A stretch of DNA of 64,000 nucleotides, taken from positions 2,775,488 through 2,839,487 of the forward strand of contig NZ_CP054306.1 in assembly GCF_018282115.1 (NCBI RefSeq). The letters run 5' to 3'. The notes below the pieces were generated by a model. It was not told the DNA's origin. It did not search any database and saw only the letters and a list, made by a program, of their open reading frames with translations. The position numbers and the translations under genes are program-made. This DNA is from Synechocystis sp. PCC 7338. Lineage in GTDB: Bacteria > Cyanobacteriota > Cyanobacteriia > Cyanobacteriales > Microcystaceae. The first letter of the stretch is position 1, and each line of letters starts with the position of its first letter. Of the stretch, positions 19,216 through 30,592 are shown piece by piece.

Positions 19216-20379
19216 GTGAACATTACGATTGGACGGGGAAAAACAGCCCGTCGAGCCTATGGTATCGACGAAATTGCACTGGTTCCCGGAGTGCGGACTT
19301 TAGACCCAGCCCTGGCCGATACCCGCTGGCAAGTGGGCGCCATTGAGCGAGAAATCCCCATTATTGCCAGCGCTATGGATGGGGTAGTAGATAGCCGCAT
19401 GGCAGTACTGCTTTCAGAGCTAGGTGCTTTGGGGGTAGTGAATTTAGAGGGCATCCAAACCCGTTACGAAGATCCCAATCCGATTTTGGACCGCATCGCT
19501 TCGGTGGGCAAAACGGAATTTGTGGGGTTAATGCAGGAACTCTACGCCGAACCCATTAAGCCCGAGTTAATTACCAAGCGCATTCAAGAAATCCAAGCTG
19601 CTGGTGGCATTGCGGCGGTGAGCCTGACTCCGGTGGGGGCGGCCAAATATGCCAGTACGGTGGCCGAAGCTGGGGCTGATCTGTTATTTATTCAAGCTAC
19701 GGTAGTATCCACAGCCCATCTATCCCCTGAGTCGGTGGAGAGTTTGGATCTGGTCAAGCTTTGTCGGGAAATGCCCATGCCGGTGGTGTTGGGTAATTGT
19801 GTTACCTACGAAGTCAGCTTGGAGTTGATGCGGGCTGGGGCAGCGGCAGTATTGGTGGGCATTGGCCCCGGAGCGGCCTGTACTTCCCGGGGAGTACTGG
19901 GGGTAGGAGTTCCTCAACCAACGGCGATCGCCGATTGTGCGGCGGCTAGGGATGACTATTTCCAAGAAAGTGGCCGTTACGTGCCCGTAATTGCCGACGG
20001 CGGCATCATTACCGGTGGTGATATTTGCAAATGTATTGCCTGCGGTGCTGATGCGGTGATGATCGGTTCTCCCATTGCCAGGGCGGCGGAAGCTCCCGGA
20101 CGAGGTTTTCATTGGGGGATGGCCACCCCCAGTCCCGTATTACCCCGGGGGACTCGTATTAATGTCGGTACCACTGGCACCATTCGGGAGATTTTGGTGG
20201 GGCCCGCCAAATTGGATGACGGCACCCATAACCTGCTGGGGGCATTAAAAACCAGCATGGGCACCCTGGGAGCCAAAGATATGAAAGAAATGCAACAGGT
20301 GGATGTGGTCATTGCCCCTTCCCTGCTCACAGAAGGTAAAGTTTACCAAAAAGCCCAACAGTTGGGCATGGGTAAGTAA
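19216..20379 (+). CDS. guaB3: GuaB3-type IMP dehydrogenase family protein
   Basis: 387 residues of the IMPDH/GMP-reductase superfamily, lacking the CBS (Bateman) insert found in GuaB. It begins with a GTG at 19216. Landmarks are [14 protein letters not shown], the flap and nucleotide regions [14 protein letters not shown], the catalytic cysteine loop [17 protein letters not shown], and the phosphate-binding [26 protein letters not shown]. GuaB3 is a widespread actinobacterial and cyanobacterial paralogue; IMP dehydrogenase activity has been reported for a cyanobacterial member. It would supply XMP for guanine nucleotides. A clear terminator follows, so the transcript ends here. Confidence 0.92.
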   Translation: MNITIGRGKTARRAYGIDEIALVPGVRTLDPALADTRWQVGAIEREIPIIASAMDGVVDSRMAVLLSELGALGVVNLEGIQTRYEDPNPILDRIASVGKTEFVGLMQELYAEPIKPELITKRIQEIQAAGGIAAVSLTPVGAAKYASTVAEAGADLLFIQATVVSTAHLSPESVESLDLVKLCREMPMPVVLGNCVTYEVSLELMRAGAAAVLVGIGPGAACTSRGVLGVGVPQPTAIADCAAARDDYFQESGRYVPVIADGGIITGGDICKCIACGADAVMIGSPIARAAEAPGRGFHWGMATPSPVLPRGTRINVGTTGTIREILVGPAKLDDGTHNLLGALKTSMGTLGAKDMKEMQQVDVVIAPSLLTEGKVYQKAQQLGMGK

Positions 20380-20398
20380 TACTTGCCATCGCAATTAT

Positions 20399-20431
20399 CA
20401 ACCCCCTGGGAGCATTCTGGGGGGTTTTTCT
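20399..20431 (+). terminator. Rho-independent terminator of guaB3
   Basis: AACCCCCTGGGAGCATTCTG followed by GGGGGTTTTT forms a GC-rich stem (CCCCC with GGGGG) and a U-tract, 20 bases after the guaB3 stop on the plus strand. It insulates the ABC permease gene downstream. Confidence 0.8.
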
Positions 20432-20503
20432 TTGGTCTATTTGCTACCCTGGGCTAAGTTTTATTGACAATGCCCAATCACTACCCGCTATTACCCCACC
20501 GCT

Positions 20504-21316
20504 GTGAAACACTGGAAAACTTACCTAGTTTTGGTCTTGTTGGCGATCGCCATGTTGTTGCCGTTGCTATGGTTGGTAGCTACGGCGTTGAAGGCCCCGA
20601 CGGAGGATGTCTTTGGGGGTTTGGGACAATTATTACCCCGACAACCCAACCTGGGGAATTTTATTAAGGTTTGGCAAGACTATCCCTTTGGCCGCTACCT
20701 ACTTAACAGCGTGGTGGTTTCCAGCATCACTGTGGCCCTCAATTTATTTTTTTGCGCCCTAGCCGCCTATCCCCTGGCTCGGTTAAACTTTGTCGGTCGA
20801 GACGTGACCCTAGCGGCGATCGTAGCCACGTTGATGATCCCTTTCCAGTTGATCATGATTCCCCTCTACATTCTGGCAGTGAATTTGGGGCTCAGGAATA
20901 GTTACGTGGGCATTATCTTCCCCAGCCTGGCTTCTGCCTTTGGTATTTTTCTGCTCCGTCAGGCTTTCCAAGGGGTGCCCAAGGAATTGGAGGAGGCGGC
21001 CCGCATCGATGGTTGTCGAGAACTGGGCATTTGGTGGCACATCATGATTCCTGCCATTCGCCCCGCCTTGGTTACCCTGGCCATTTTTGTTTTCATCGGT
21101 TCCTGGAGCGATTTTCTTTGGCCCTTGATTGTGCTCGATCAACCAGAATATTACACATTGCCTTTGGGCGTTGCCCAATTGTCCAGTGCTTTGGATTTTG
21201 ACTGGCGGCTAATTGCAGCGGCTTCCGTAATTGCCATTGCTCCCATTATTGTGCTGTTTCTGTTTGTGCAACGTTATATTATCCCCTCCGAGGCTAGTAG
21301 TGGGGTCAAAGGATAG
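20504..21316 (+). CDS. ABC sugar-type permease (MalG-like inner membrane subunit)
   Basis: 270 residues, GTG start at 20504. Six transmembrane helices are apparent, with the N-terminal MKHWKTYLVLVLLAIAMLLP and the canonical coupling-helix motif EAARIDGCRELGIWWHIMIP (EAA-x3-G) near residues 165-185, which contacts the ATPase. This is the MalG/UgpE-type second permease of carbohydrate importers (CUT1 family). Its partner permease, binding protein and ATPase are not adjacent, as is common in Synechocystis, where ABC subunits are scattered. The substrate cannot be read from sequence; glycerol phosphate derivatives, glucosylglycerol or sugars are all plausible. The terminator upstream implies its own promoter. 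Confidence 0.88.
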   Translation: MKHWKTYLVLVLLAIAMLLPLLWLVATALKAPTEDVFGGLGQLLPRQPNLGNFIKVWQDYPFGRYLLNSVVVSSITVALNLFFCALAAYPLARLNFVGRDVTLAAIVATLMIPFQLIMIPLYILAVNLGLRNSYVGIIFPSLASAFGIFLLRQAFQGVPKELEEAARIDGCRELGIWWHIMIPAIRPALVTLAIFVFIGSWSDFLWPLIVLDQPEYYTLPLGVAQLSSALDFDWRLIAAASVIAIAPIIVLFLFVQRYIIPSEASSGVKG

Positions 21317-21590
21317 ACACATTTATTTGCATATTTTCTTACTCCTTTAACACTACCTTTATTAAAATATGATCACGACCTACGCAATACTGCGTCACTT
21401 GGATGTACCAATTGGAAATTGGAAAACGGGATTATATGCTCCATCTGCTTCCTGAGGTGCAGCAGCGTGCAATCTAAATTTCATTGAAGAATGCAGGCGA
21501 TCGCCAAAAGATACATCAAGCCATATTCCCATTTTGCTGATTGAGATAATTGCGATAAATTATCCATAGAAGACTTGGAGATCAATTGCT

Positions 21591-22046
21591 GTGAACAATG
21601 TACCTTGCAAGACTAAAGGAAGTTGCCGTTGCGGCAAGATTCAATTTGAAGTGTCTTCAAAAGCATTGATTACTATGGCCTGTCACTGTACAGGATGTCA
21701 AAAAATGACATCAAGCGCATTTAGTCTGAGTTCACTGTTTCCCAGTTCTGCATTTTTTATCGCATCAGGTTCACCTGTTATCGGTGGTTTACACGGAGGT
21801 ACACGTCACTACTTCTGTGACCATTGTATGAGCTGGCTATTCACACGCCCTGAAGGGATGGATGATTTTGTCAATGTACGCTCCACCTTGTTAGAGGACA
21901 CTCAAAACTATAGGCCATTCATTGAGTGCTACACAGATGAAAAGCTGGCTTGGGCCACCACTGAGGCAAAGTACAGTTTTAGTAAGTTTCCCGCCCAGGA
22001 GGACTATCCAGCACTGATCCAAGCATTTGCATCCAATGGGAAATAA
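21591..22046 (+). CDS. GFA/CENP-V fold zinc protein
   Basis: 151 residues of the glutathione-dependent formaldehyde-activating (GFA) fold family. The zinc ligands are visible as SCRCGK near residue 11, CHCTGCQK near residues 31-38 and FCDHCMSW near residue 83. The start GTG at 21591 has TTGGAG about ten bases upstream. Founding members react glutathione with formaldehyde, but most family members, including this, have no demonstrated substrate. The gene is single and flanked by AT-rich DNA, with base use less GC-rich than its neighbours, suggesting an accessory gene. The 274 bases upstream hold a 24-codon open stretch (21403-21477) that I do not consider a gene. Confidence 0.82.
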   Translation: MNNVPCKTKGSCRCGKIQFEVSSKALITMACHCTGCQKMTSSAFSLSSLFPSSAFFIASGSPVIGGLHGGTRHYFCDHCMSWLFTRPEGMDDFVNVRSTLLEDTQNYRPFIECYTDEKLAWATTEAKYSFSKFPAQEDYPALIQAFASNGK

Positions 22047-22133
22047 ATACGGCGTCCGGTGGAGTTAACTGTATTAGTCTAGACTTTTTTGACTGAAAAT
22101 TACGATTTGGTAATGATTACCATTCTGTGTTAA

Positions 22134-22445
22134 TCATTCTTCTAAACAGTTAACTGCTTTGAATTGGAGTGGTTCGGCAGGGCCAACCCAGCCGGGGGGT
22201 TTAGTAGAAGGTTTTCTTTCAAACCCGATCCGGCAATCTTGACCATAGTTAATGGTCTGATTTTCTAAATCTATGGATTTCAACGTTGCCGCCACGTTAG
22301 GACTTTTTTTAATGTAATTGACCATCACCTCTAAATCCTTAATATTTTGGTACTGGGGGGTCAAGGCGGCAATGCCAGGGGCGCGCTGGACGATCGCCAT
22401 TGAAAAAAAAGAAAAAGTGATCAGTGCGGGAATAATTTGCTTCAT
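22134..22445 (-). CDS. Small exported protein, unknown function
   Basis: 103 residues with a predicted signal peptide: basic MKQ, then the hydrophobic core IIPALITFSFFSMAIV and a likely cleavage near AAL around residue 28. The mature part is about 75 residues with two cysteines, in YGQDCRIGF and AVNCLEE, which may form one disulfide in the periplasm. A proline-rich patch (KPSTKPPGWVGP) lies between them. It is transcribed alone, facing the GFA gene tail to tail. I do not recognise a family. Confidence 0.6.
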   Translation of the reverse strand: MKQIIPALITFSFFSMAIVQRAPGIAALTPQYQNIKDLEVMVNYIKKSPNVAATLKSIDLENQTINYGQDCRIGFERKPSTKPPGWVGPAEPLQFKAVNCLEE

Positions 22446-22676
22446 ATTGTAGTGGCTGATGGTTCCGCTTCACCTTACATCAAAATCTGTCAGCCTCAAA
22501 AATGATACAATTCTACGAAGGGCGCAGTTTCATTGCTTCATTGATTGCTTGAATGATACTAATGGTTAGAATTAAAAGTATAGATACTGATCTAGAATCA
22601 TCCCGATCATTCTAGTTAAATTACCAAATATTTCTTTCAGCTTTATCATCTTATTTAACTACTATTAAACCGATAA

Positions 22677-24484
<1,808 letters not shown>

Positions 24485-24513
24485 GGCATTGGTTAGAAAA
24501 AACGGAAAGAGCC

Positions 24514-27135
24514 TTAGCCGATGGGATTACGGCCCTTGATCATGTCGATCGCCCTGGTGACACTTTCGGGGAACATCACCACCAAGCCATCGGTTTCAAC
24601 GCCATCTAGGGCCTGGTTGAGGGCGGTGGTTTCATTCAAAATTAGCTCGTAGTCAGCGCCAGGATTTTCTTGCAAAATGCCCTTAATAATTAAATCCGCC
24701 GCTTCTCCCTCTGAACGACCCCGTTTATCGTCATCTTCCTTGACAATAATACGATCAAACACTTGGGCGGCAATTTGCCCCAATTCGATCAGATCACTGT
24801 CCCGGCGATCGCCAGGGCCCCCCACCACCCCAAAGCGTTGACCCCGCCAGTTTTTGACAAAATCCCCTACGGCCCGATAACCGGCCGGATTGTGGGCATA
24901 GTCCACCAACGCATGGTAACGACCCAGATTAAATAAATTCATCCTACCAGGAGTCTGTTCTGCCGAGGTGGTGAAGGTGCGTACCCCCTGACGAATGATT
25001 TCCACATCTAAGCCATTCACAAAGGCGGCCAAGCAAGCGGCCAGGGCATTGGCAATCATAAACGGTGCCATTCCCCCCATGGTCATGGGAATCAATGTGG
25101 CCTGTTCCACCCGCAGAGTCCAGGAACCTTCCAAAATGGACAAATAACCAGATTCATAGACCGCTGCAATCCCATTTCGCCGTATGTGGGTTTGGATAAT
25201 GGGGTTATCGGGATTCATGGAAAAATAGGCCACCTTAGCTTTCACCTTATCCGCCATGGCCGCCACCAAGGGGTCATCGGCATTGAGCACCGCATAGCCA
25301 CTGGGATCCACCACTTCTGCAATGACCGATTTAACTTTGGCCATTTGTTCAATGGTGTCAATGTCTCCCAAACCGAGGTGATCTGCGGCCACGTTGAGTA
25401 CTACACCCACGTCACAGGTATCAAAGGCTAGTCCTGCCCGCAAAATTCCGCCCCGGGCTGTTTCCAACACCGCCACTTCCACCGTGGGATCCCGCAGGAT
25501 TACCCCGGCACTCTGGGGCCCCGTATTGTCCCCTTTTTCCACACAGTATTCATTGATATAAATGGCATCGGTGCTGGTGTAGCCCACCGTTTTGCCTGTT
25601 TGCTGATAAATATGGGCCAAAAGGCGAGTGGTGGTGGTTTTACCATTGGTGCCCGTCACCGCCAAAATGGGAATGCGGCTGGGGGTGCCGGGGGGAAAGA
25701 GCATATCCAACACTGGTGCGGCCACGTTACGGGGTAAGCCTTGGCTGGGGGCCACATGCATGCGAAAACCGGGGGCCGCGTTCACTTCCACAATTACCCC
25801 GTTGGTTTCCCGCAGGGGCTTACTGATGTCGGAGGTCACCACGTCGATGCCGGCAATGTCCAGGCCAATCACTTTGGCCACCCGTTCCATTAACCAGACG
25901 TTTTCTGGGTGAATATCGTCGGTGCGGTCAATGGCAATGCCGCCGGTGCTGAGGTTGGCCGTGGCCCGCAGATAAACCACTTCATCCTTGGGTAAAACAC
26001 TGTCCAGGTTATAGCCCTGGCGTTCCATCACATTGATCGCCGTTTTATTGACCACAATTTTGGTAAGGATATTATCGTGGCCATCGCCGCGATTGGGGTC
26101 TCGGTTAGTTTTATCAATTAATTCACTAATGGTGGAGTTGCCGTCCCCGGTCACATGGGCCGGGATTCTCTCCGCCACCGCCACCAGTTTGCCATTTACC
26201 ACCAATACCCGGTGGTCACTGCCCTCGTAGTACCGCTCCACAATGATGGAACGACTTTTCGACTCTTCTGCAGCCAAATCATAGGCGGCGATCGCCTCCT
26301 GCCAATGGCGCACATTAATGGTGATGCCCCGACCATGGTTGCCATCCAGGGGTTTAATGACTATCGGATAACCCCCCACATCGTTAATCGCCTCTTCCAA
26401 ATCATCAAAATATTGAATGGTAGTACCCCGGGGCACCGGGATACCCGCATCCTGGAGAATGGTTTTGGTTCCTTCCTTATCACAGGCCAGTTCCACCCCC
26501 AGAATGCCAGATTGGGAACTAAGGGTCGCCTGAATTCTCTGTTGATGGATGCCATAACCCAACTGCACCATGGCCCGAGCACTGAGAAGCATCCAAGGAA
26601 TTTTGCGGGCATCGGCTTCGGTGACAATGGTTTCGGTGCTGGGGCCCAGGGCCGAGTTAGCTCCCAAATCCCGTAAATCTTCTAAATCCTTTTCTAGTTC
26701 AGCCTGGGGATAATCCCCCGTATCCACCAGGGAACGACATAAACGCACCGCCGCCCTGCCGGCATAACGTCCCGCCTGTTCATCCACATATTCATAGACA
26801 ACATTATAAATGCCTGGGGTCGAAGTCTCCCTGGTGCGGCCAAATCCCGCTGTCATGCCCACCAACTCCTGGAGTTCCAGGGCCACATGCTCAACGATAT
26901 GGCCCATATAGGTTCCCTCCTGCACCCTCTCCAAAAAGCCGCCCCGGTGTCCTGGGGAGCAAAAGTGTTCTATGAGGGAGGGCAAGACCCTGATTAACCC
27001 TTCATAAAAACCGGGAATACTGCTCGAGGGTCGCTCCGCCAAATCCTCCAAGTCTAGGCGCATTACAATTAGCTTCTTGCGTCGAATGCTCCAATAGTTG
27101 GGGCCGCGGAGAGTAAGGGTTTTAAGAATTTTCAT
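24514..27135 (-). CDS. cphA: Cyanophycin synthetase
   Basis: Makes cyanophycin, multi-L-arginyl-poly-L-aspartate, the cyanobacterial nitrogen store, using two ATP per dipeptide unit. 873 residues in three parts: an N-terminal domain to about residue 160, an ATP-grasp domain (with IVIKPLDGNHGRGITINV) that adds aspartate, and a C-terminal Mur-ligase-like domain with the P-loop VTGTNGKTTTTRLLAHI that adds arginine. YDLAAEESKSRSIIVERYYE and VEVNAAPGFRMHVAPS are further family signatures. The length matches the PCC 6803 enzyme. It lies 147 bases downstream of the cyanophycinase gene on the same strand, the standard cphBA arrangement. Confidence 0.97.
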   Translation of the reverse strand: MKILKTLTLRGPNYWSIRRKKLIVMRLDLEDLAERPSSSIPGFYEGLIRVLPSLIEHFCSPGHRGGFLERVQEGTYMGHIVEHVALELQELVGMTAGFGRTRETSTPGIYNVVYEYVDEQAGRYAGRAAVRLCRSLVDTGDYPQAELEKDLEDLRDLGANSALGPSTETIVTEADARKIPWMLLSARAMVQLGYGIHQQRIQATLSSQSGILGVELACDKEGTKTILQDAGIPVPRGTTIQYFDDLEEAINDVGGYPIVIKPLDGNHGRGITINVRHWQEAIAAYDLAAEESKSRSIIVERYYEGSDHRVLVVNGKLVAVAERIPAHVTGDGNSTISELIDKTNRDPNRGDGHDNILTKIVVNKTAINVMERQGYNLDSVLPKDEVVYLRATANLSTGGIAIDRTDDIHPENVWLMERVAKVIGLDIAGIDVVTSDISKPLRETNGVIVEVNAAPGFRMHVAPSQGLPRNVAAPVLDMLFPPGTPSRIPILAVTGTNGKTTTTRLLAHIYQQTGKTVGYTSTDAIYINEYCVEKGDNTGPQSAGVILRDPTVEVAVLETARGGILRAGLAFDTCDVGVVLNVAADHLGLGDIDTIEQMAKVKSVIAEVVDPSGYAVLNADDPLVAAMADKVKAKVAYFSMNPDNPIIQTHIRRNGIAAVYESGYLSILEGSWTLRVEQATLIPMTMGGMAPFMIANALAACLAAFVNGLDVEIIRQGVRTFTTSAEQTPGRMNLFNLGRYHALVDYAHNPAGYRAVGDFVKNWRGQRFGVVGGPGDRRDSDLIELGQIAAQVFDRIIVKEDDDKRGRSEGEAADLIIKGILQENPGADYELILNETTALNQALDGVETDGLVVMFPESVTRAIDMIKGRNPIG

Positions 27136-27282
27136 GATCTGTGTCAGTCAAGAACCAATGCAAGAAGCACAACACGCCGACTATCATTCTCAAGCTAGGC
27201 CTCTGACTGAAACTGTTCGCTGTGAACAATTGATCCGAGTTAGTCCCTAGGGTCAGGGAACGTTACCTGCCTTGGGTCACCC

Positions 27283-28098
27283 CTAGATTACCCGAGGAAA
27301 AGCCCGCTGTTTTACTTGATGGTAAACTTCCCCATGCACAAGGATATTGAGGCGTAGATTATGCAGGCTTAACGGAGCATTGGCCCCCACCACAGCGGCG
27401 TTGGTGTAGCTCATGTCCCTAGCATCCACAAAGGACACCGTACCCTGGCCGATAACTTTAACAGAGCCGTCCCGCTCGAACATGGCGCAGGTATCTTCAT
27501 CAATGCCTAGGGCCAACAGTTCTGGATGGGTGGAAACGGCACTTAATAGTCGGGCCATGCGATTACGGTTATGGAAATGTTGATCCACCACAATTTCTGG
27601 AATGATACCCAGCCCCACCGCCATATCCACCAAGGCTCGATTGGGCCATTCGCCGCTACTGCCCCCGGCAATCATGTGATGCCCCATCACCGCTGCCCCC
27701 GCACTGGTGCCCGCCAAACTAATTTCCCCGTTATGTACCCGTTGACGAATGCGATCCATTAGAGGGGTATCTGCCAACAGCCCACAAAGGCGTAGCTGAT
27801 CTCCCCCAGTCATAAAAATGCCTGTACACTGTTCGACAAATTCCCGGTAACCACTGTCGTCCCCCTGGGAGCGGTCACGGATATCCAATACCTTTAACTC
27901 TTTGACCCCCATGTCGCCAAAGATAGTTTGATATCTCTCCCCAATTAGCAAAGGCTCCCGAGATGCGGATGGAATAATGCCAATAATGGCGTCGGTGCCA
28001 CCGGAACGCGACCAAAATGTTTGTAAAATTTCACGGCCGTGAACTTTATCTTCTGCACCACCAATAATTAAGATGGCCGGTTGGGAGGATAGGGGCAT
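27283..28098 (-). CDS. cphB: Cyanophycinase
   Basis: Serine exopeptidase that releases beta-Asp-Arg dipeptides from cyanophycin. From the ATG at 28098 it has 271 residues (a TTG two codons upstream is rejected), and the nucleophile falls at Ser132 in LAGTSAGAAVMGHH, exactly the position reported for the Synechocystis enzyme. The N-terminal ILIIGGAEDKVHGREIL and the loop FMTGGDQLRL are family features of the peptidase S51 group. It precedes cphA in the same orientation. A broken small gene ends nine bases upstream and probably shares its promoter. A weak AAGAG serves as ribosome site. Confidence 0.97.
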   Translation of the reverse strand: MPLSSQPAILIIGGAEDKVHGREILQTFWSRSGGTDAIIGIIPSASREPLLIGERYQTIFGDMGVKELKVLDIRDRSQGDDSGYREFVEQCTGIFMTGGDQLRLCGLLADTPLMDRIRQRVHNGEISLAGTSAGAAVMGHHMIAGGSSGEWPNRALVDMAVGLGIIPEIVVDQHFHNRNRMARLLSAVSTHPELLALGIDEDTCAMFERDGSVKVIGQGTVSFVDARDMSYTNAAVVGANAPLSLHNLRLNILVHGEVYHQVKQRAFPRVI

Positions 28099-28107
28099 TG
28101 TCAACTC

Positions 28108-28275
28108 TTAGGGGTTCAGTTCTCTGATCAGCAGACTAATATTATCTTGACCGGACAAAGAAAAAAAGTCCATGCCAAGAGTTTTTCTGGGCATTGTGAC
28201 AACCATTGAGGCGGCTTGGTCAGATTTAAATTCCTCGACCAAATTATTATTACTACTCAGATAGGGTCAGCCCAT
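28108..28275 (-). pseudogene. Small gene upstream of cphB interrupted by TGA at codon 3
   Basis: A strong ribosome site AAGGAG lies eight bases before an ATG at 28275 (minus strand), but the third codon is TGA (ATG GGC TGA). Beyond it the same frame stays open for 52 more codons to a TAA at 28108-28110, and encodes a plausible protein: PYLSSNNNLVEEFKSD, then MVVTMPRKTLGMDFFSLSG and ending LLIRELNP. The stop lies nine bases before the cphB ATG, an operon-like spacing. Either a small gene has been inactivated by one substitution, or the read has an error, or translation starts downstream at TTG (codon 12) without a ribosome site. I do not recognise the protein. Confidence 0.5.
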
Positions 28276-28343
28276 GGTCAAAGCTCCTTAAATTCAGTCA
28301 AATTTAAGTTCAATTAGTCACGGCAAGCGATTTTTACCATTAA

Positions 28344-29285
28344 CTAATTGGGGGAATTCTCTGGGGTAACGGTGGGTTCAACTTCGGGGGATGGAGCTGC
28401 AGGAGCATTAATGACATCTTTGGCGCTTAGACCATCGGTCTGGGCTCCTAAAAACCAGAGGGCTGAGGCCGCTTCTCCCCTGGTTACTGGACGTTGGGGT
28501 TGAAAGATGGTGATGTAACCAAACATTCTTTTGAGGTTGGATTGATCGCCGTTTTGGAAGTCGGCGGCTAGGGCGGGCCAAATGTTAGGGCTAATTTTGG
28601 CGGCGTCCTGAAAACCCCAGGTTTCTTTGATATTTTCCAGGCTGGCATTAGGCAGTGCCCGGCGGTGGTCTAGGGGGACTTTCCAGCGGATTAAATCTTC
28701 TCTGGTTAGGGGAGCACCGGGGCGAAACTGGGTGGCGCTGGGGTCGTTGGTGAGGCTAGAGGGGATTAAACCAGCATCGGCTAAACCTTGAATTTGGGCA
28801 AAGTCGGAGTGGTTGGGGGGAACGTCGGTGAAAAGAGGGGTGGCGTTACCAGAAGCGGGCCTGATTTGTTTACTGGGTTGGTTGGCAAAAAATATGTTAT
28901 TGGCTTGAAATAACCAGCGGGCGAATTTTCCCCGACTGATGTTACTTTGGGGCGCAAATTCCTGCCCCGTTTTAGCTTGGACAATGCCTAGTTGACTCAG
29001 GTCTTCAATTTCTGCCCTTTGGCGATCGCCTACTTTGTCTAGATCGCTAAAAGTGCCCGTAGAAAAAGTGGCAGTAGGGGTTGGTGCCGGTGTGGTGGTG
29101 GGCTCTGCCTCTGTGAGTTGGGGAGTTGGGGCAGGGGAAACCGGGGAAGTGGGATTAGGGGAACTGCCCAGGGAAGGATTAGCGGCAAAACGATCCTGCA
29201 ACGCCTGATTGCCACTACAGGCCCCCAACAGGACACCAAGTCCAACAATTAAACAGGGAAAAAACGACGAAGATTTCTGAGCCAT
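28344..29285 (-). CDS. SLH-domain lipoprotein
   Basis: 313 residues from the ATG at 29285. The N-terminus is a lipoprotein signal: hydrophobic FFPCLIVGLGVLL followed by the lipobox LGAC, with Cys27 as the acylated residue. A Pro/Thr-rich linker (about residues 40-75) leads to S-layer-homology type units: FSDLDKVGDRQRAEIEDLSQ with LGIVQ and ISRGKFARWLFQANN, and TREDLIRWK. SLH units bind cell-wall polymers, so the protein probably links the outer membrane or inner membrane to peptidoglycan. It overlaps the 3' end of the preceding flavoprotein gene by 37 bases, implying translational coupling. Confidence 0.82.
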   Translation of the reverse strand: MAQKSSSFFPCLIVGLGVLLGACSGNQALQDRFAANPSLGSSPNPTSPVSPAPTPQLTEAEPTTTPAPTPTATFSTGTFSDLDKVGDRQRAEIEDLSQLGIVQAKTGQEFAPQSNISRGKFARWLFQANNIFFANQPSKQIRPASGNATPLFTDVPPNHSDFAQIQGLADAGLIPSSLTNDPSATQFRPGAPLTREDLIRWKVPLDHRRALPNASLENIKETWGFQDAAKISPNIWPALAADFQNGDQSNLKRMFGYITIFQPQRPVTRGEAASALWFLGAQTDGLSAKDVINAPAAPSPEVEPTVTPENSPN

Positions 29286-30523
29286 TGGCGGCACTGCTGG
29301 CTGAATTGGGCAACTTTTTTGAGCAACAGGGGAGTAATGCCCCCATAGATCCTATCAAATCGGTAGTGGAAAAGGAGATCCAACACATCTTCATAGCGGA
29401 AATAGCTCAAGTACGTCACCCCCAAATCAATTTGGCGATCGCCAAACTCCAGGTAAACCCGTTGACTTAATTTTTCTGTCCGTTGCCAGGGTTCAGCAAA
29501 GTGGGATTTCATCGCCTGCTCATACTTTCCGAAAGCTTGTTGATCCCCCCGGAGATAACCCAGCACAAAGGGAACAGCAATATTGGCCCCCTGCATACCA
29601 TGGCGAATGCCTTCCCCCCCCAAAAAATTCACCGTTGACACCGCATCTCCGATCGCCAACACCGAACCACGGTGGTAAGTGTCCCCTTGGTTAACGGCGT
29701 AGTCAAGGACAGAACCATGGATTTCCACCAGATGGTATTGGGGTTTTTCTAGTTTTAAATAATCCTTGATAATGGCTTCGGTGTAGGAACGGATTGGCTT
29801 TAACTTCCCCAAATGGCGATGCTTCCCCGCAAAAATAGCCGTGCCCACCTTTAGCTGCCCATTATCCATGGGAAAAATCCAGGAATAGCCCTGGGGACTC
29901 CAACGGTAACCGAGGAAAAAAACTAAGGTGTCCGTAAAACGCTTATGGGTAGCTTCATCCACTGTAATTAAATATTCTGTGCCAATGCCCCGGTAATACT
30001 GGCCGTTATCTGTGACTTTGGGTTGCCCATAATTAATCACCGCCCGTTTTGACCCGGTGGCATCAATTAGTACCTGAGCTTTTACTGTTACCTTTTCAGA
30101 GGATCCAGTACCTAGGGGATCTCGGCAAGATAGGGTTACCTCTAACCCAGATTCTCCCTGTTGGTAACTCGAAAAACGGTGCCCTAACCAAACCTGGCTC
30201 TCCGCCTCTGTGACTGCATCTGCTAAAAATTGTCGTAATTTAGCAAAATCGAACACCACTCCCTGGGGTTGATCGCTGTGCCATGTTTGTTCACTTTCAC
30301 TGGCGGCGATTGCCAAATTGCGCCAATAACGGGCCACCACCCCTGGAGGTAGATCGAACAATGCCATGGTTTCCAAAGGACTAGCGGCGCTAGAGTAATT
30401 ATTTTGGCTAAAATTTGAATGTTGCTCCACTAACAGAACTCGGACACCCTTTTGGGCCAACCGTCGAGCACATTGCCCCCCAGCGGGCCCTGCTCCAATT
30501 ATCACCACTGCAAACTCTTCCAT
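29249..30523 (-). CDS. Geranylgeranyl-reductase-family FAD oxidoreductase
   Basis: 424 residues. The N-terminal Rossmann motif VVIIGAGPAGGQCARRLAQ binds FAD and the second FAD motif is seen in GSVLAIGDAVSTVNFLGGEG. The family includes ChlP/GGR, which saturate isoprenoid chains, and related lipid-modifying enzymes. This sequence is not a typical ChlP: it lacks the usual ChlP N-terminal wording and has a distinct C-terminal tail, so the substrate is unknown. ATG start at 30523, divergent from the hybrid kinase gene across 69 bases. The next gene, an SLH lipoprotein, begins inside its last codons. Confidence 0.82.
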   Translation of the reverse strand: MEEFAVVIIGAGPAGGQCARRLAQKGVRVLLVEQHSNFSQNNYSSAASPLETMALFDLPPGVVARYWRNLAIAASESEQTWHSDQPQGVVFDFAKLRQFLADAVTEAESQVWLGHRFSSYQQGESGLEVTLSCRDPLGTGSSEKVTVKAQVLIDATGSKRAVINYGQPKVTDNGQYYRGIGTEYLITVDEATHKRFTDTLVFFLGYRWSPQGYSWIFPMDNGQLKVGTAIFAGKHRHLGKLKPIRSYTEAIIKDYLKLEKPQYHLVEIHGSVLDYAVNQGDTYHRGSVLAIGDAVSTVNFLGGEGIRHGMQGANIAVPFVLGYLRGDQQAFGKYEQAMKSHFAEPWQRTEKLSQRVYLEFGDRQIDLGVTYLSYFRYEDVLDLLFHYRFDRIYGGITPLLLKKVAQFSQQCRQWLRNLRRFFPV

Positions 30524-30592
30524 CGGCCTGTGGGCTTATTGCCCTAGATAATCGAAATATCAACAATCAAAACATCAACGGGCAAATTTGTA

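Noticed and set aside
21403-21477. 24-codon frame between the ABC permease and the GFA gene
   Set aside because: Protein-like wording (LHLLPEVQQRAI) but no ribosome site and very short; perhaps a gene fragment, not claimed as a gene.
28275-28275. TGA at codon 3 as selenocysteine
   Set aside because: No selenocysteine insertion hairpin follows and cyanobacteria of this group are not known to make selenoproteins.
29249-30523. Assignment as chlP (geranylgeranyl reductase of chlorophyll and tocopherol synthesis)
   Set aside because: Family fold is right but the sequence lacks the wording I expect of cyanobacterial ChlP, so only the family is given.
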